Source: Chitinophaga sp. 180180018-3 (lineage in GTDB: Bacteria > Bacteroidota > Bacteroidia > Chitinophagales > Chitinophagaceae). From it: a DNA stretch of 64,000 nt. The translations under genes and the position numbers were made by a program. This document shows positions 16,397-25,511 of this stretch, one piece after another. The stretch spans positions 3,782,001 to 3,846,000 of the forward strand of contig NZ_CP140772.1 in the NCBI RefSeq assembly GCF_037893185.1, given 5' to 3'. The notes under the pieces are model-generated. The model was given only the letters and a program-made list of their open reading frames with translations. It did no database searches and had not been told where the DNA came from. Within the stretch, counting starts at the first letter, position 1. The number at the start of each line of letters is the position of its first letter.

Positions 16397-17704
16397 TTAC
16401 CGATTTTTCACGTTGTTATCCACAAGAAGCACATCGTAACCACTGCGGATATTAACTTTCACCACTTTTAATTTCCTGCCGACTAAAGACTTCGCGGCCT
16501 GAATGCCTGCACTGGCCGCCTGCGCACCAATACTGGGATCAAGACTGGCAATACTTAAACTTTGTATAGCCTGATCCGTTGTCTGCTTAGTAACCTCCGT
16601 TGCCATGTTTGCATTAACATCTACGCCCAGGATTCCATCCATGTCAAATACACTCAAATCAACAGGGAGAATATTGTTACCATATTGTATTGAGGTTACG
16701 TTTATTACAAATCTGCCATCAGCTAACTTTCCTTTACCCCAAACAAAGGTGTTTCGTGGTATAGGCACACCAGCAACAAAAATTTCCTCCAACAACCGCA
16801 GCTGAACTTTTGAGCCATCCATCACCTCTTTAGATTCCGCGATTACCGCCCGGACAGTGTTCTGTTTTACCTCACCGGCTTCATCGTCCGATGAATAAAA
16901 CTTATTAGAAGTCCCCAATCGCGCCGCCCTTAACGAATCCAAAAAGGTGTTTCTCCTTCCGGTATCTGCTTCCATAAGCGATACCACATCATTTCCCCGT
17001 GAAGATTTGACACTAAAAACCTGACTTCGATTCGATTCGGACATTTCCTGCAAACGATCCTTAACACGTCCCGGATGCTGTATGTCTAAAATTTTTTCAA
17101 GCACACCAGAAATCTGTTCCATTTGTTTATCGGGTTTATCTTCACTCATTTCCTTCATCATAGCTTCCAATCTGTCTACACCTTGCAAATCCGCTTTTTC
17201 CCTCGGAATTTCTAAGGTTGACGTAGCTGTTTGTTCCTTAGTCGTACTCCTTTCAAGTTCGCTGTTGATTGCGGCAATCTTACGGTACACTTTTTCCTCG
17301 TTCTCATCTTTACTTGAAATTCCATAAGGGCTTTTCATCTGCGGATCACCTTTTACATATCCAATTCCTGACGTGTCGGCCCTAAAAATATTCTCATACA
17401 CCGATGGAGTAGAGTAATACGGATCTTTCTCTTTCAGTGTGCGCATCTTAGCTGAATCCTTATCCGCCATTTCATAGTACATCAATTTATTCCAGCTACT
17501 ATCACCGGATGCCTTAGCCCACGGCAAATCCATGTTGATACCATCTTTTTTAACAACTGTAACAATACCTTTGCTTCCATTGCCAATAACACCAAAAGAC
17601 GATAACAGGATAGTCAAAAATGGAATCACCAAAACAGGCATTACCATCAGAAACTGTCGTTGTTTTCGCAGCTTTTCATTAACTACACTTTCATCACTTT
17701 TCAT
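16397..17704 (-). CDS. traM: conjugative transposon protein TraM (VirB10-like)
   Basis: 435 residues. One membrane helix at ~18-38 ('FLMVMPVLVIPFLTILLSSF') with a short cytoplasmic N terminus, then a long low-complexity, charged periplasmic linker (~60-260). A VirB10-type beta domain is at the C terminus: 'VQLRLLEEIFVAGVPIPRNT', then 'VWGKGKLADGRFVINVTSI', then 'DMDGILGVDVN'. TraM spans the periplasm and links inner-membrane ATPases to the outer pore. Its stop is separated by 21 bases from traN. Confidence 0.9.
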   Translation of the reverse strand: MKSDESVVNEKLRKQRQFLMVMPVLVIPFLTILLSSFGVIGNGSKGIVTVVKKDGINMDLPWAKASGDSSWNKLMYYEMADKDSAKMRTLKEKDPYYSTPSVYENIFRADTSGIGYVKGDPQMKSPYGISSKDENEEKVYRKIAAINSELERSTTKEQTATSTLEIPREKADLQGVDRLEAMMKEMSEDKPDKQMEQISGVLEKILDIQHPGRVKDRLQEMSESNRSQVFSVKSSRGNDVVSLMEADTGRRNTFLDSLRAARLGTSNKFYSSDDEAGEVKQNTVRAVIAESKEVMDGSKVQLRLLEEIFVAGVPIPRNTFVWGKGKLADGRFVINVTSIQYGNNILPVDLSVFDMDGILGVDVNANMATEVTKQTTDQAIQSLSIASLDPSIGAQAASAGIQAAKSLVGRKLKVVKVNIRSGYDVLLVDNNVKNR

Positions 17705-17707
17705 AAA

Positions 17708-18172
17708 CTATTTTTTATTGTTATCTAATGCTTCCATTTGATAAAGGCTGTCTATAAGACCGGGCCTAGCAACCAGCAGACTATCATAAACACCCTTTCC
17801 GATCTTATCATTTCTCAGACTATCTAGGTATTTCCGAAATAGTTTCATTTTTTCTGTCACATATAGCGATGCTGGTGTGTTACTGTGATTGTCTGACGGC
17901 AAAACATTCTTGGGTATCAATATTGGCTGGATGCGAACATGGCTACCTGCGGATTTTCCAGCGTTTATCAGCACCAAAGCGGTAACAGTTACATAGCTGA
18001 AAATAAATACCACCAATATAACCTTTACCTTAAATGATGACCAGTTAGCCACCTTTGCATTCAGCCTATCAGCCCATCTTCTTTGCAAATGTTCCGCCTT
18101 CCCGGAGAAACGTTGTGAAAGAGCATCAACAACAGTAATACGACCTGCCTTCCGTCTAAATAATTTCCACAT
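17708..18172 (-). CDS. tra operon single-pass membrane protein in the traL position
   Basis: 154 residues with one membrane helix at ~50-68 ('VKVILVVFIFSYVTVTALVL'), a basic cytoplasmic N terminus (~45 residues) and a periplasmic tail. The gene sits between traK and traM, where CTnDOT-like elements have traL, 3 bases before traM. I see no sequence match to TraL that I can vouch for, so the identity is by position only. It probably is an inner-membrane accessory of the secretion channel. Confidence 0.75.
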   Translation of the reverse strand: MWKLFRRKAGRITVVDALSQRFSGKAEHLQRRWADRLNAKVANWSSFKVKVILVVFIFSYVTVTALVLINAGKSAGSHVRIQPILIPKNVLPSDNHSNTPASLYVTEKMKLFRKYLDSLRNDKIGKGVYDSLLVARPGLIDSLYQMEALDNNKK

Positions 18173-18182
18173 ATAAAACAGT

Positions 18183-18800
18183 TTAACGTTCCGTAGTATT
18201 TATATCCCGATTTTCCAGCGTAGACCACCTCTCTATTAAAAAACCGTGTGAATTGTTGTCACTACGACTGATATTTCGTATATACCCTTCTGTAGTAAGG
18301 CTTCTTATCAATATACTTGTTGCTCTTATAATTCGCTGGTGGGCATAACACCTGAAATAATACGGATACTGATCCACATTCACGGAAACACTGTCTACTT
18401 CAATTTTCTGTGAAATATTTCCTGAGATCACATTGTTATAATACCCGCTTTCCTTTAGATTTTCATACTGCCTTTTCGCAGAAGCATCCGCCATGTATAA
18501 GGCACGGACGATATTGTTCTTAATGACAGTTTCATCGGGGTCTAGTGTGAAGAAATAGTAGTGAAACATTTTCACGTGATCCCGTGCTTCTACGGGAATA
18601 TTGTCTTTCTTTTCGCTGGCAAATGCTTCCAGAACTTTTCCATTAGCCAGGACATAAATTCTATCCTGTGTTTTTGATGCCAGCAACATAGATTTGTAAA
18701 TGGTAAACGCTGACAAAAAAAAAGACAACAGCACTATAAGAAGGGTGAATATCCGCACATGCGCAAAGGCACCCTGAATACTTTTCATTTTTTGAAACAT
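18183..18800 (-). CDS. traK: conjugative transposon protein TraK (VirB8-like)
   Basis: 205 residues: a short cytoplasmic N terminus, a membrane helix at ~17-37 ('FTLLIVLLSFFLSAFTIYKS'), then a periplasmic domain. TraK features are 'VLANGKVLEAF', 'EARDHVKMFHYYFFTLDPDE' near residue 75-94 and 'YYFRCYAHQRIIRATSI' near 150-167. VirB8-like proteins nucleate assembly of the channel at the inner membrane. Located between traJ (58 bases) and the traL-position gene (10 bases). Confidence 0.9.
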   Translation of the reverse strand: MFQKMKSIQGAFAHVRIFTLLIVLLSFFLSAFTIYKSMLLASKTQDRIYVLANGKVLEAFASEKKDNIPVEARDHVKMFHYYFFTLDPDETVIKNNIVRALYMADASAKRQYENLKESGYYNNVISGNISQKIEVDSVSVNVDQYPYYFRCYAHQRIIRATSILIRSLTTEGYIRNISRSDNNSHGFLIERWSTLENRDINTTER

Positions 18801-18858
18801 ACACTTTCACTTTTCATTCAACACATTGTTTCATTTCAATAATCCGCCAATCCTATAC

Positions 18859-20148
18859 TCACGAGGTATCACCCCCCTTTAACTTATTAGCCATATGCCC
18901 ATAAGCACGACCTGCATCCGCAGCCAATCCTTTACCTGTACTTCCAGAATCATATCCATCTTTGATATTATCCGGAGCATTATATAGGTTCCTCAAACCT
19001 GCTTCTACAGAATTGTTATCGGCAAACATGAGATCACCGAAACCGTCAGCAGCAGCACCGGCAGCCCTACCAGCCATTCCCGCAGCACCTTTGGCAGCAC
19101 CAGCAGCAGCACCAGCTACTCCACCCACCGCAGCTGTCATTTTACCAGTAAGCGCGTCCCCGCCAACAAACATGATATGGTTAGCGATACTAGGAATAGT
19201 GGTATATCCGTAAATTCCTATTATCAAAAAAACCATATACCCCAAATCTGTTCTGCTAAAAAACGTATCACCGGTCTGACCGATTTGTGTAAGGTCAATT
19301 TTCAGCATCTCAGCTTGAATAGTCGCTATTACGGCACCGAATATCTGCGCAATCGGCAACCAAAGAAATACATTTATATACCTTGCCAACCAGTGTTTAA
19401 GCGTATGCTGAAATCCGTCAAATACAGAAAGCCCAAAAACCAATGGCCCCAATATTGCCAAGATGATCAAATTGAAAGTTCGCATGGTATTAATACACAG
19501 AGAAACAGCTGCAAATAAAAGCTGTAGTACTTCCGCAATCACCTCCTTTATCGCATTTCTGAAATTGTATGATGCCTTTGCAAAAGCGAATCGTATATCG
19601 TTGCCCACACTAGCAAAAAAACCTTCATCGGTACTGGGCTTTCCATCATGCGTGTATTTATACCATTGTTCCCTGCCGCCTTCACCAGTTGGGCCAACGT
19701 ACATCTGCCATACATCTGTTTTCTTGATCGCTTCTTCTTTTTGTTTTAGCAGTGCAGCCACAGATACATCAGCCTTATCAACCATCTTTGCCGTCCCTGT
19801 AACAGTGGGTTGCATTACTCCATTAATCATGGTAATAACAGACGGAAATATGAGAATAGCAAAACCAATAATGAATGGCCTAAACAGCGGATAAAAATCA
19901 ATAGGTTCCGCCCGTGATAAATGCCCCCATACCCGTGCGGCTATATACCATAGAGCAGCAAAACCAGCGATACCGCGCCCAACACCAATCAGTTCAGCAC
20001 ATAGTGGCATCAACTTGTTATATAGTTCAGCCAACACTACATGCAAACTTTTTATATCATCCGCTGCGCCTCCCGATTGTGCAAAGAGAAAACAAGGGAA
20101 AAAGAGAAATAAAGAACCAGCTAAAACAGCTTTCAACCACACATTCAT
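18859..20148 (-). CDS. traJ: conjugative transposon protein TraJ (VirB6-like)
   Basis: 429 residues. An N-terminal signal-like helix ending in 'FAQS', then 'LCAELIGVGRGIAGFAALWY', 'EPIDFYPLFRPFIIGFAILI' and several further membrane helices (~190-320) with 'LGPLVFGLSVFDGFQ' and 'WLPIAQIFGAVI', the hallmarks of TraJ. The last ~100 residues are rich in Ala/Gly ('AAAGAAKGAAGMAGRAAGAA') and end cytoplasmic-like. TraJ is the polytopic VirB6-type inner-membrane component through which DNA is thought to pass. Confidence 0.93.
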   Translation of the reverse strand: MNVWLKAVLAGSLFLFFPCFLFAQSGGAADDIKSLHVVLAELYNKLMPLCAELIGVGRGIAGFAALWYIAARVWGHLSRAEPIDFYPLFRPFIIGFAILIFPSVITMINGVMQPTVTGTAKMVDKADVSVAALLKQKEEAIKKTDVWQMYVGPTGEGGREQWYKYTHDGKPSTDEGFFASVGNDIRFAFAKASYNFRNAIKEVIAEVLQLLFAAVSLCINTMRTFNLIILAILGPLVFGLSVFDGFQHTLKHWLARYINVFLWLPIAQIFGAVIATIQAEMLKIDLTQIGQTGDTFFSRTDLGYMVFLIIGIYGYTTIPSIANHIMFVGGDALTGKMTAAVGGVAGAAAGAAKGAAGMAGRAAGAAADGFGDLMFADNNSVEAGLRNLYNAPDNIKDGYDSGSTGKGLAADAGRAYGHMANKLKGGDTS

Positions 20149-20171
20149 ACCCCACGATTTTAAAATGATAA

Positions 20172-20822
20172 TTATTTCAACCCCTCCATACTTCTCATGC
20201 GCTCCACTTCCTTCTGTTCTTTCATACGCTGAATAGCCATAACAGTATTGGAAGAATTGAAGTGCCTTAAAAATGTCAACTTATCCAACACCTCAGCGTG
20301 TATCTTATCAATTGCATTCAACCGTTCCTCATCTGACATTCTAAGATTACTCGCTGTGATAACAGTTACCAAGTCATCCAGATTTTGAAGTGAAGCATCG
20401 AATAGCCGTCCATACACTCTCCCCATATACTCAATTTCTTCTATTGTAAAACTGCCTGATTCCTTCGCATACTGGAAAGCCCTTTTATACTCCTTCACCA
20501 ACAAAACCTGATTGTTAACTATATCTGCCACACGGCTGTATTTCTTAATCGCCGGGTTCACCTCCATTAATCCATCCAAAAAAACTTTGTGTAATTGAAA
20601 ATTACCCTGACTGATATTTTTGATTGTATTATAGCCGCCAGATAGAATTTCGTAACCCTTTTTGAGATCAGAAAGAATTTGTTTGAATTGCGCCAATTTT
20701 TCGATATTGAGAGCGAGTTGCGCCAGTTCTTTTGCCTGCGCATTGCTTTGCCCAGGTGCGGCCAACAACAAAAGAAACAAACTACATAAATAACAATAGA
20801 ACCACTTCCTGCACTTTTTCAT
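20172..20822 (-). CDS. TraI-like (DUF4141-type) periplasmic transfer protein, copy 1
   Basis: 216 residues from the ATG at 20822 (the open frame goes back to 20939, but that overlaps the preceding gene). A signal peptide 'FLLLLAAPGQSNAQ' is followed by an all-helical body with heptad-like spacing and 'LRMSDEERLNAIDKIHAEV' near residue 165. It ends in 'QRMKEQKEVERMRSMEGL'. The same endings occur in the two upstream paralogues and, from memory, in CTnDOT TraI. TraI occupies the VirB5-like periplasmic slot between the ATPase and TraJ genes. Confidence 0.8.
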   Translation of the reverse strand: MKKCRKWFYCYLCSLFLLLLAAPGQSNAQAKELAQLALNIEKLAQFKQILSDLKKGYEILSGGYNTIKNISQGNFQLHKVFLDGLMEVNPAIKKYSRVADIVNNQVLLVKEYKRAFQYAKESGSFTIEEIEYMGRVYGRLFDASLQNLDDLVTVITASNLRMSDEERLNAIDKIHAEVLDKLTFLRHFNSSNTVMAIQRMKEQKEVERMRSMEGLK

Positions 20823-20833
20823 AGACACTAGTT

Positions 20834-21442
20834 TTATTCTGTTACTTTTCGCATTGTCTTTACGTCCCGCATTTCCTGCTGTCGCTGTAGCACCTGCACT
20901 TTTGTAGATGAACAAAAGGATTTTGTGAACAGATAACAATCTTGCATATCAGCATAGATGGCATCTATTCGTTTGATGCGCTCATCATCACTCAGTTCCA
21001 TCTTCCCGGACGTGATCAACGGCACGAGGTCAGATAACATATTCTCGCAGCTTGTGAGCAATCTGATCCTAATGTCCGCTACGTAAGAAACCTCAGATCC
21101 AGCGAATAGATTACTCTCTCGCATGTCTTTTAATACTCCGGTAAAGTCCCTTGATATTTCAAGACTACTGCTGATAACCTCAGCAATGCGTGTATAATTG
21201 CGGATTTTCGAGTTTATAGTTTCTAGCGAAAGAAAAAAGTTTTTATCAAGGCTGAAGTGTCCGTCCTTTACATTGCCTATAAACGTTAAACCTTGACGGG
21301 CGATCTTATAACCTTTCTGTAGGTATTCTAAATAAACCTTGTTAGCTGCTATCTGCTGGAGATATACCTTTATCTGGTTACTCTGAGAAAAAACAGGCAG
21401 GTGCAGAAACAGAACCGAGCAAAAAATTATCAGAAGTTTCAT
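20834..21442 (-). CDS. TraI-like periplasmic transfer protein, copy 2
   Basis: 202 residues with a signal peptide ('LLIIFCSVLFLHLPVFSQS'). The body is helical and parallels copies 1 and 3: 'YLEYLQKGYKIARQGL..IGNVKDGHFSLDK', 'YTRIAEVI..SLEISRDF', 'MELSDDERIKRIDAIYADM' and a C-terminal 'RQQEMRDVKTMRKVTE'. The start at 21442 lies 6 bases after the previous gene, and its end is 11 bases before copy 1. Three such genes in a row suggest a hetero-oligomer or relaxed copy specialisation. Confidence 0.8.
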   Translation of the reverse strand: MKLLIIFCSVLFLHLPVFSQSNQIKVYLQQIAANKVYLEYLQKGYKIARQGLTFIGNVKDGHFSLDKNFFLSLETINSKIRNYTRIAEVISSSLEISRDFTGVLKDMRESNLFAGSEVSYVADIRIRLLTSCENMLSDLVPLITSGKMELSDDERIKRIDAIYADMQDCYLFTKSFCSSTKVQVLQRQQEMRDVKTMRKVTE

Positions 21443-21448
21443 AACACA

Positions 21449-22120
21449 CTATTTAATTCCGTACATCATTTTTATCTGCTTAACGTCCTTTTGATCCCTC
21501 GCTCGTTGCAGCACCAACTTCTTATTTTCGTTATTGAACGAGCGCAGGTCGTTTAGGTTTATATCAATACTTTCAGCAACGCCATTAAGGATTTCGATTC
21601 TTTTACCATCAGTCATTTTGGTACTGAAAGAATTAATGACCAGGAACAGATTATCTACGTTCTTCAAACTTTCGTCAATAATGCCGGTATAAACTTTGGT
21701 CATGTAATCAATCTCCTGCGAGTTGAAATGCTTGTCCTTTTTGAAAAGTTTGAACGCAGCATTATATTCGTCCACAATAGCCACTTGTTTATTGATAATC
21801 TCTTTTACTCGTTTATATCCGCTGATAGCCTGCTTTACTTTACTCAGTTCATCAAAATATTGCTGGTATTGTTCTTTGTGCTTTTTCGCCCAGTCCGAAA
21901 TTTCATCGAGTTTCAATTTTGTTAGAATATTCTCTACCTCCTTTTGAGCATTTTGCAACCATATGGTTTTGTTTTGCAAACGTTGTACAGCAAGATCGGC
22001 GGCTTTAATTGCAGCAATGAGCGCCTGCCTTGCAACTTCCCAGATAATCGCGTGGCTTTTCTTTGTCGGTGCAAGCACCAAGCAAAAACAAAGCATCACC
22101 GTCACAAAAACCTTGTTCAT
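21449..22120 (-). CDS. TraI-like periplasmic transfer protein, copy 3
   Basis: 223 residues with a signal peptide ending near 'KKSHA'. Long amphipathic helices follow ('QKEVENILTKLKLDEISDWA', 'KHKEQYQQYFDELSKVKQAI'), then 'STKMTDGKRIEILNGVAESI' and the C-terminal 'QRARDQKDVKQIKMMYGIK'. This 'R...DvK.ikmmYG' ending is the closest of the three to classical TraI/DUF4141. The gene directly follows traG by 18 bases. Confidence 0.8.
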   Translation of the reverse strand: MNKVFVTVMLCFCLVLAPTKKSHAIIWEVARQALIAAIKAADLAVQRLQNKTIWLQNAQKEVENILTKLKLDEISDWAKKHKEQYQQYFDELSKVKQAISGYKRVKEIINKQVAIVDEYNAAFKLFKKDKHFNSQEIDYMTKVYTGIIDESLKNVDNLFLVINSFSTKMTDGKRIEILNGVAESIDINLNDLRSFNNENKKLVLQRARDQKDVKQIKMMYGIK

Positions 22121-22138
22121 ACACTTTGAGATTATGGG

Positions 22139-24586
22139 TTACACAATTTTTTTTCTATCTGCCACCATTTGCTCAATCGCTTTTTCCATGCTACCCAAAC
22201 TTTCCGCGTACTCCAATACCTTTACCCTTTCCTTCCCCTCCGTAGTAAAAGCGTAGTACTCATGCGGGCATAAGTCATTTTTATATACCTTAGCAACCTG
22301 ACCGCCTATCTCCATGAATATTTCCCGGTTGTCTTTATTCACACTAAGCAGGATGGATTTAGCTTTTTCTGATAGGCCCAGTGCAGCTTGCAGATGATCG
22401 AACTTGTTCATGAACTTTCGCATATCCATGAGAATCTTTACATCTGCGTTTGCTATTATTGCATCCTTGATGATGGGGGAAGAAATCAAGTCGTCTAACT
22501 CTTGCGTGATGACGATGGGAACGCCATTGAACTTTCTGAATGTTTTAAATCCGTACTTAGTAAACTCCGCCATAGATGGCTTTGCGATGGCTTTCCAAGC
22601 CTCATCAATTACAAAAACTTTTCTGATGCCTGCCAGCTTCCGAACTTTAGAAATGAACAGCTCCATGCAGATCAGCGTCACTACACTAAAGAGGACTGGA
22701 TGCTCTTTGATATTGTCCATTTCTATCACCGTGAATCGCTGATTCAACAAGTCCTGCTTACCTTCTGCATTCAACAGGTAATCAAACTCGCCTCCGCGAT
22801 AAAATGGTCTTAGCACATACAGGAAGTTGTCAATATCGAAATCCCGGTCTTTGAGCCGATGTAGTTTCAGTTCATCAATGAAAAAGTTCTGTAGGTATTC
22901 GTAGAAAGTATTGAAGCAAGGGAATGCTGTGGGATTCTCAGAAAGGTATTTATAGTATCCAGTGAGTGCATTGGAGAGGGCAACATATTCAGAGCGGTTA
23001 AAGGATTCACTTTCCTGCTTCCACAGCGCAACGAGCAGAGATTTCAGGCTTTCCTTCTTTTCGGTATCAAGTACCTGGCCTTCCGGGATATAAAAGGGAT
23101 TAAAACGGATAGGGTTCTGTTCCGTATAGGTAAAATAATAACCGCCTACAAGATCACAAAGCCCACGATAACTACCACCAATGTCGAGGATCACACAATG
23201 CGCACCCTGTTCGTACATGGAATTTAGCATGTGATTTACGGTCATGCTTTTGCCTCCGCCCGATGTACCGCAAACTAGTGTACCCATATTCGAGCTAATC
23301 CCCTTCATACGCGGTGCTGTGTACGGATCTACGAATACAGGTTTACCGGTCAATCTGTCACAGAAGCGAATACTTTCCTGTGGGTTATCCGAACGATAAT
23401 TACTTTCAAGGTTCAGAAAACAACATGCCTGTTCAGCAAAAGTATCAAAGGTGTCATTTGCTGGGAAATCAGCAGCGTTACCGGGAATACCACTCCAAAA
23501 TATTTGGGCTGCACCTATCGTTTCTTGTTTTGCAATGGCGTCCATCTGCGCTAACGCAGACGTAACCAAATTGCGAATATCCTTTGCTTCTTCCGCCGAT
23601 TCCGACCATGCCAAAACATTGAAGTGGGCCTTGACGGGAAGGCGCTGCTGGCTGATACTTTCATTCAGAAAGTCATTGACAGCATCGCGGCTGATCGCGT
23701 TCTCTCTGCTGTATGCAGCCAGTGATTGCAAGCGCAATCTCTTACTCTCGAATTTCTTTAGCGTCTGTTGGGCATCATCGATGATGATGTACTGATTGTA
23801 AATATGATTGCAAGGCAACAATAATCCCAGGTGCGAAGCAAAACCAATGGAAAACTTTGTCCGGTCGGTACTATACTTGTCATAGTTGATTCGTGATCCG
23901 CAAACACTCGGTAAACTATCATTGCCAGATAATGTAAATAACTGGCAATCTTTATTACCAACTCTCAGCTGATCTCGTAACTCAATATCCTGTACCAATA
24001 ACTCATCTTCCTTATCCAGCAGGTAAAGGTATTTTTCAACCAGTCCGGCGCGTCTATCATGACTGAGCAATTCATCATTACCCATTCGATGCAGGATGAT
24101 TCCAACATCTGACAAAACTTTTTGAAACTGACCTGCTACATCTTCAAATTCCTGTAATGCTACTGCGCTTAATGTTTGCTCAGGTACAATATTGGGCCTG
24201 ATAAGGTTTGACATTAAGGACGTAGATCCTTTGCGGGCCAACGACCTTTTTGTTAGCATGATGTAACACTGATGGTCAAGAAACGGCCTGTTATTAAAGT
24301 ACTCCTGACTACGTTTTTTCAGAAAGCTATCTGCATCTGAAAACTCGCCTTTATAGCGGTTTTTCACAAACCAATCTTGTTTATGAAACACGGTATTTTT
24401 GGGCAACAGTTTAATAGCTTTTATAAGCCCCTGATGCCATCCCTCAAAATCCTCTGCATGTCCGGTGAAAATCTCCGGCAAATCAACCCGGTAGGCGATT
24501 GTTATATCACCTTGTTTACTTAATATGCAGTTATGCTCTATATCTGCAATCGGGAAAATATTCTTTAGCCACTTTTCCATCTTCAC
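22139..24586 (-). CDS. traG: conjugation ATPase TraG (VirB4 family)
   Basis: 815 residues. The N-terminal VirB4 domain ('YRVDLPEIFTGHAEDFEGWH' near residue 32) is followed by the RecA-like ATPase with Walker A 'GTSGGGKSMT' near 441, 'DIGGSYRGL' near 470, Walker B 'VFVIDEAWK' near 660, and 'VPIVITQELDDLI' after it. It is a cytoplasmic, membrane-associated motor needed for channel assembly and transfer. It lies 42 bases from traF. No coupling protein (TraD/VirD4 type) is present in the window. Confidence 0.95.
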   Translation of the reverse strand: MKMEKWLKNIFPIADIEHNCILSKQGDITIAYRVDLPEIFTGHAEDFEGWHQGLIKAIKLLPKNTVFHKQDWFVKNRYKGEFSDADSFLKKRSQEYFNNRPFLDHQCYIMLTKRSLARKGSTSLMSNLIRPNIVPEQTLSAVALQEFEDVAGQFQKVLSDVGIILHRMGNDELLSHDRRAGLVEKYLYLLDKEDELLVQDIELRDQLRVGNKDCQLFTLSGNDSLPSVCGSRINYDKYSTDRTKFSIGFASHLGLLLPCNHIYNQYIIIDDAQQTLKKFESKRLRLQSLAAYSRENAISRDAVNDFLNESISQQRLPVKAHFNVLAWSESAEEAKDIRNLVTSALAQMDAIAKQETIGAAQIFWSGIPGNAADFPANDTFDTFAEQACCFLNLESNYRSDNPQESIRFCDRLTGKPVFVDPYTAPRMKGISSNMGTLVCGTSGGGKSMTVNHMLNSMYEQGAHCVILDIGGSYRGLCDLVGGYYFTYTEQNPIRFNPFYIPEGQVLDTEKKESLKSLLVALWKQESESFNRSEYVALSNALTGYYKYLSENPTAFPCFNTFYEYLQNFFIDELKLHRLKDRDFDIDNFLYVLRPFYRGGEFDYLLNAEGKQDLLNQRFTVIEMDNIKEHPVLFSVVTLICMELFISKVRKLAGIRKVFVIDEAWKAIAKPSMAEFTKYGFKTFRKFNGVPIVITQELDDLISSPIIKDAIIANADVKILMDMRKFMNKFDHLQAALGLSEKAKSILLSVNKDNREIFMEIGGQVAKVYKNDLCPHEYYAFTTEGKERVKVLEYAESLGSMEKAIEQMVADRKKIV

Positions 24587-24628
24587 AAATCTTTAAATGC
24601 TTCAAAATCATAAACCCTTTCTCAATGT

Positions 24629-24949
24629 TTACCGGTGTTCCTTTTTGAAGATGTGCCGGTCATTACTCTTTACAACCTTCGGAATACCTCTGCTGGCGAT
24701 CTTCTTCATCATTCCATGCTCTCCATATTTGTTACTTAGTTTATACACCTTCGTAAATAGAAAAATGGTAAGACCTGCCACCAGGACAATGCAGAAGTAA
24801 GAATTGACCCCAACGAGATAGAGTATGGCAAATAGTAATAGCGCGATTACTAAACCTCCACCTAAGTACCAGATGTATTGCGCCTTCAAGCCTTTAAACT
24901 CTATGGCGTTGTTCACCCCTTTGTTAATCCTGTATACACTATTTGCCAT
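24629..24949 (-). CDS. traF: conjugative transposon protein TraF (DUF4133)
   Basis: 106 residues. The TraF start 'YRINKGVNNAIEFKGLKAQY' (residues 6-25) is followed by two membrane helices (~27-45 and ~50-67) and the basic end 'KYGEHGMMKKIASRGIPK'. TraF corresponds to VirB3 and sits in the inner membrane beside the VirB4 ATPase. Its start is 12 bases downstream of traE. Confidence 0.93.
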   Translation of the reverse strand: MANSVYRINKGVNNAIEFKGLKAQYIWYLGGGLVIALLLFAILYLVGVNSYFCIVLVAGLTIFLFTKVYKLSNKYGEHGMMKKIASRGIPKVVKSNDRHIFKKEHR

Positions 24950-24961
24950 ACATCACATAAT

Positions 24962-25297
24962 TTATAATCCAAAGAAGGAGCGCAGCACAGTGGCTACGAT
25001 TACGAGGAAAACACAACTGCCGAACCATGCTGCCGCAGTCGAACCCGTGTCCGGATGGCCTGATGACCATTTCTGATAAACCCGTACTGCACCGATCAAG
25101 CCGAGAATTGCGCCTACAGCATACATTAAATCACACCCCACATCGAAATATCCACGCACTTTGGTATTCGCCTCCTGAATCCCCGCTTTACCGTCCTGCG
25201 CATATGCACAGACAGTAACCATTAATGAAACCACTGTCAGCATGGAGGCTTGCAGTGAACGCACTTTTAAGCGATTTAGCAACAACTTCATTTTCAT
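24962..25297 (-). CDS. traE: conjugative transposon protein TraE (DUF4134)
   Basis: About 111 residues; the ATG at 25297 gives a proper signal-anchor ('SMLTVVSLMVTVCAYAQDG') while the longer open frame only runs through the leader. The mature part has two membrane helices and the TraE features 'VRGYFDVGCDLMYAVGAILG', 'RVYQKWSSGHPDT' and 'AAAWFGSCVFLVIVATVLRS'. TraE matches the VirB2 slot. It is preceded by a 200-base leader with two stem-loops. Confidence 0.92.
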   Translation of the reverse strand: MKMKLLLNRLKVRSLQASMLTVVSLMVTVCAYAQDGKAGIQEANTKVRGYFDVGCDLMYAVGAILGLIGAVRVYQKWSSGHPDTGSTAAAWFGSCVFLVIVATVLRSFFGL

Positions 25298-25342
25298 ACA
25301 CACTTCGCTTTTATTGTTATCAAAAAAGTAAGGACAATAAAA

Positions 25343-25406
25343 GGCCCTACGCGCTACCTGACCCGATTTCACTAACCATCCAACACTATCAGGTAACGGC
25401 AGGGCC
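25343..25406 (-). ncRNA. stem-loop 1 in traE leader
   Basis: GGCCCT (25343-25348) pairs with AGGGCC (25401-25406), and TACCTGA (25355-25361) pairs with TCAGGTA (25389-25395), with unpaired ACGCGC / ACGGC bulges between. It lies 46 bases upstream of traE. It shares CCCTACGCGCT (25345-25355) with the matching part of stem-loop 2 (one difference), so the two are related. It is a candidate regulatory leader structure. Confidence 0.6.
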
Positions 25407-25436
25407 GAATACACTACAACAACAACTATTTAAAAA

Positions 25437-25500
25437 GAAACACTCCGCACCGTTCCCTACGCACTTGGTTTTCCTGCACACCGGTGCTGACGAGTGTTTC
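25437..25500 (-). ncRNA. stem-loop 2 in traE leader
   Basis: GAAACACTC (25437-25445) pairs with GAGTGTTTC (25492-25500), and GCACCG (25447-25452) pairs with CGGTGC (25482-25487). CCCTACGCACT at 25455-25465 matches stem-loop 1 except for one base. It begins 11 bases after the stop of the gene at 25512. It could also act as a 3' end of that gene, but there is no T-run. Confidence 0.6.
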
Positions 25501-25511
25501 CTTTACGGTAC

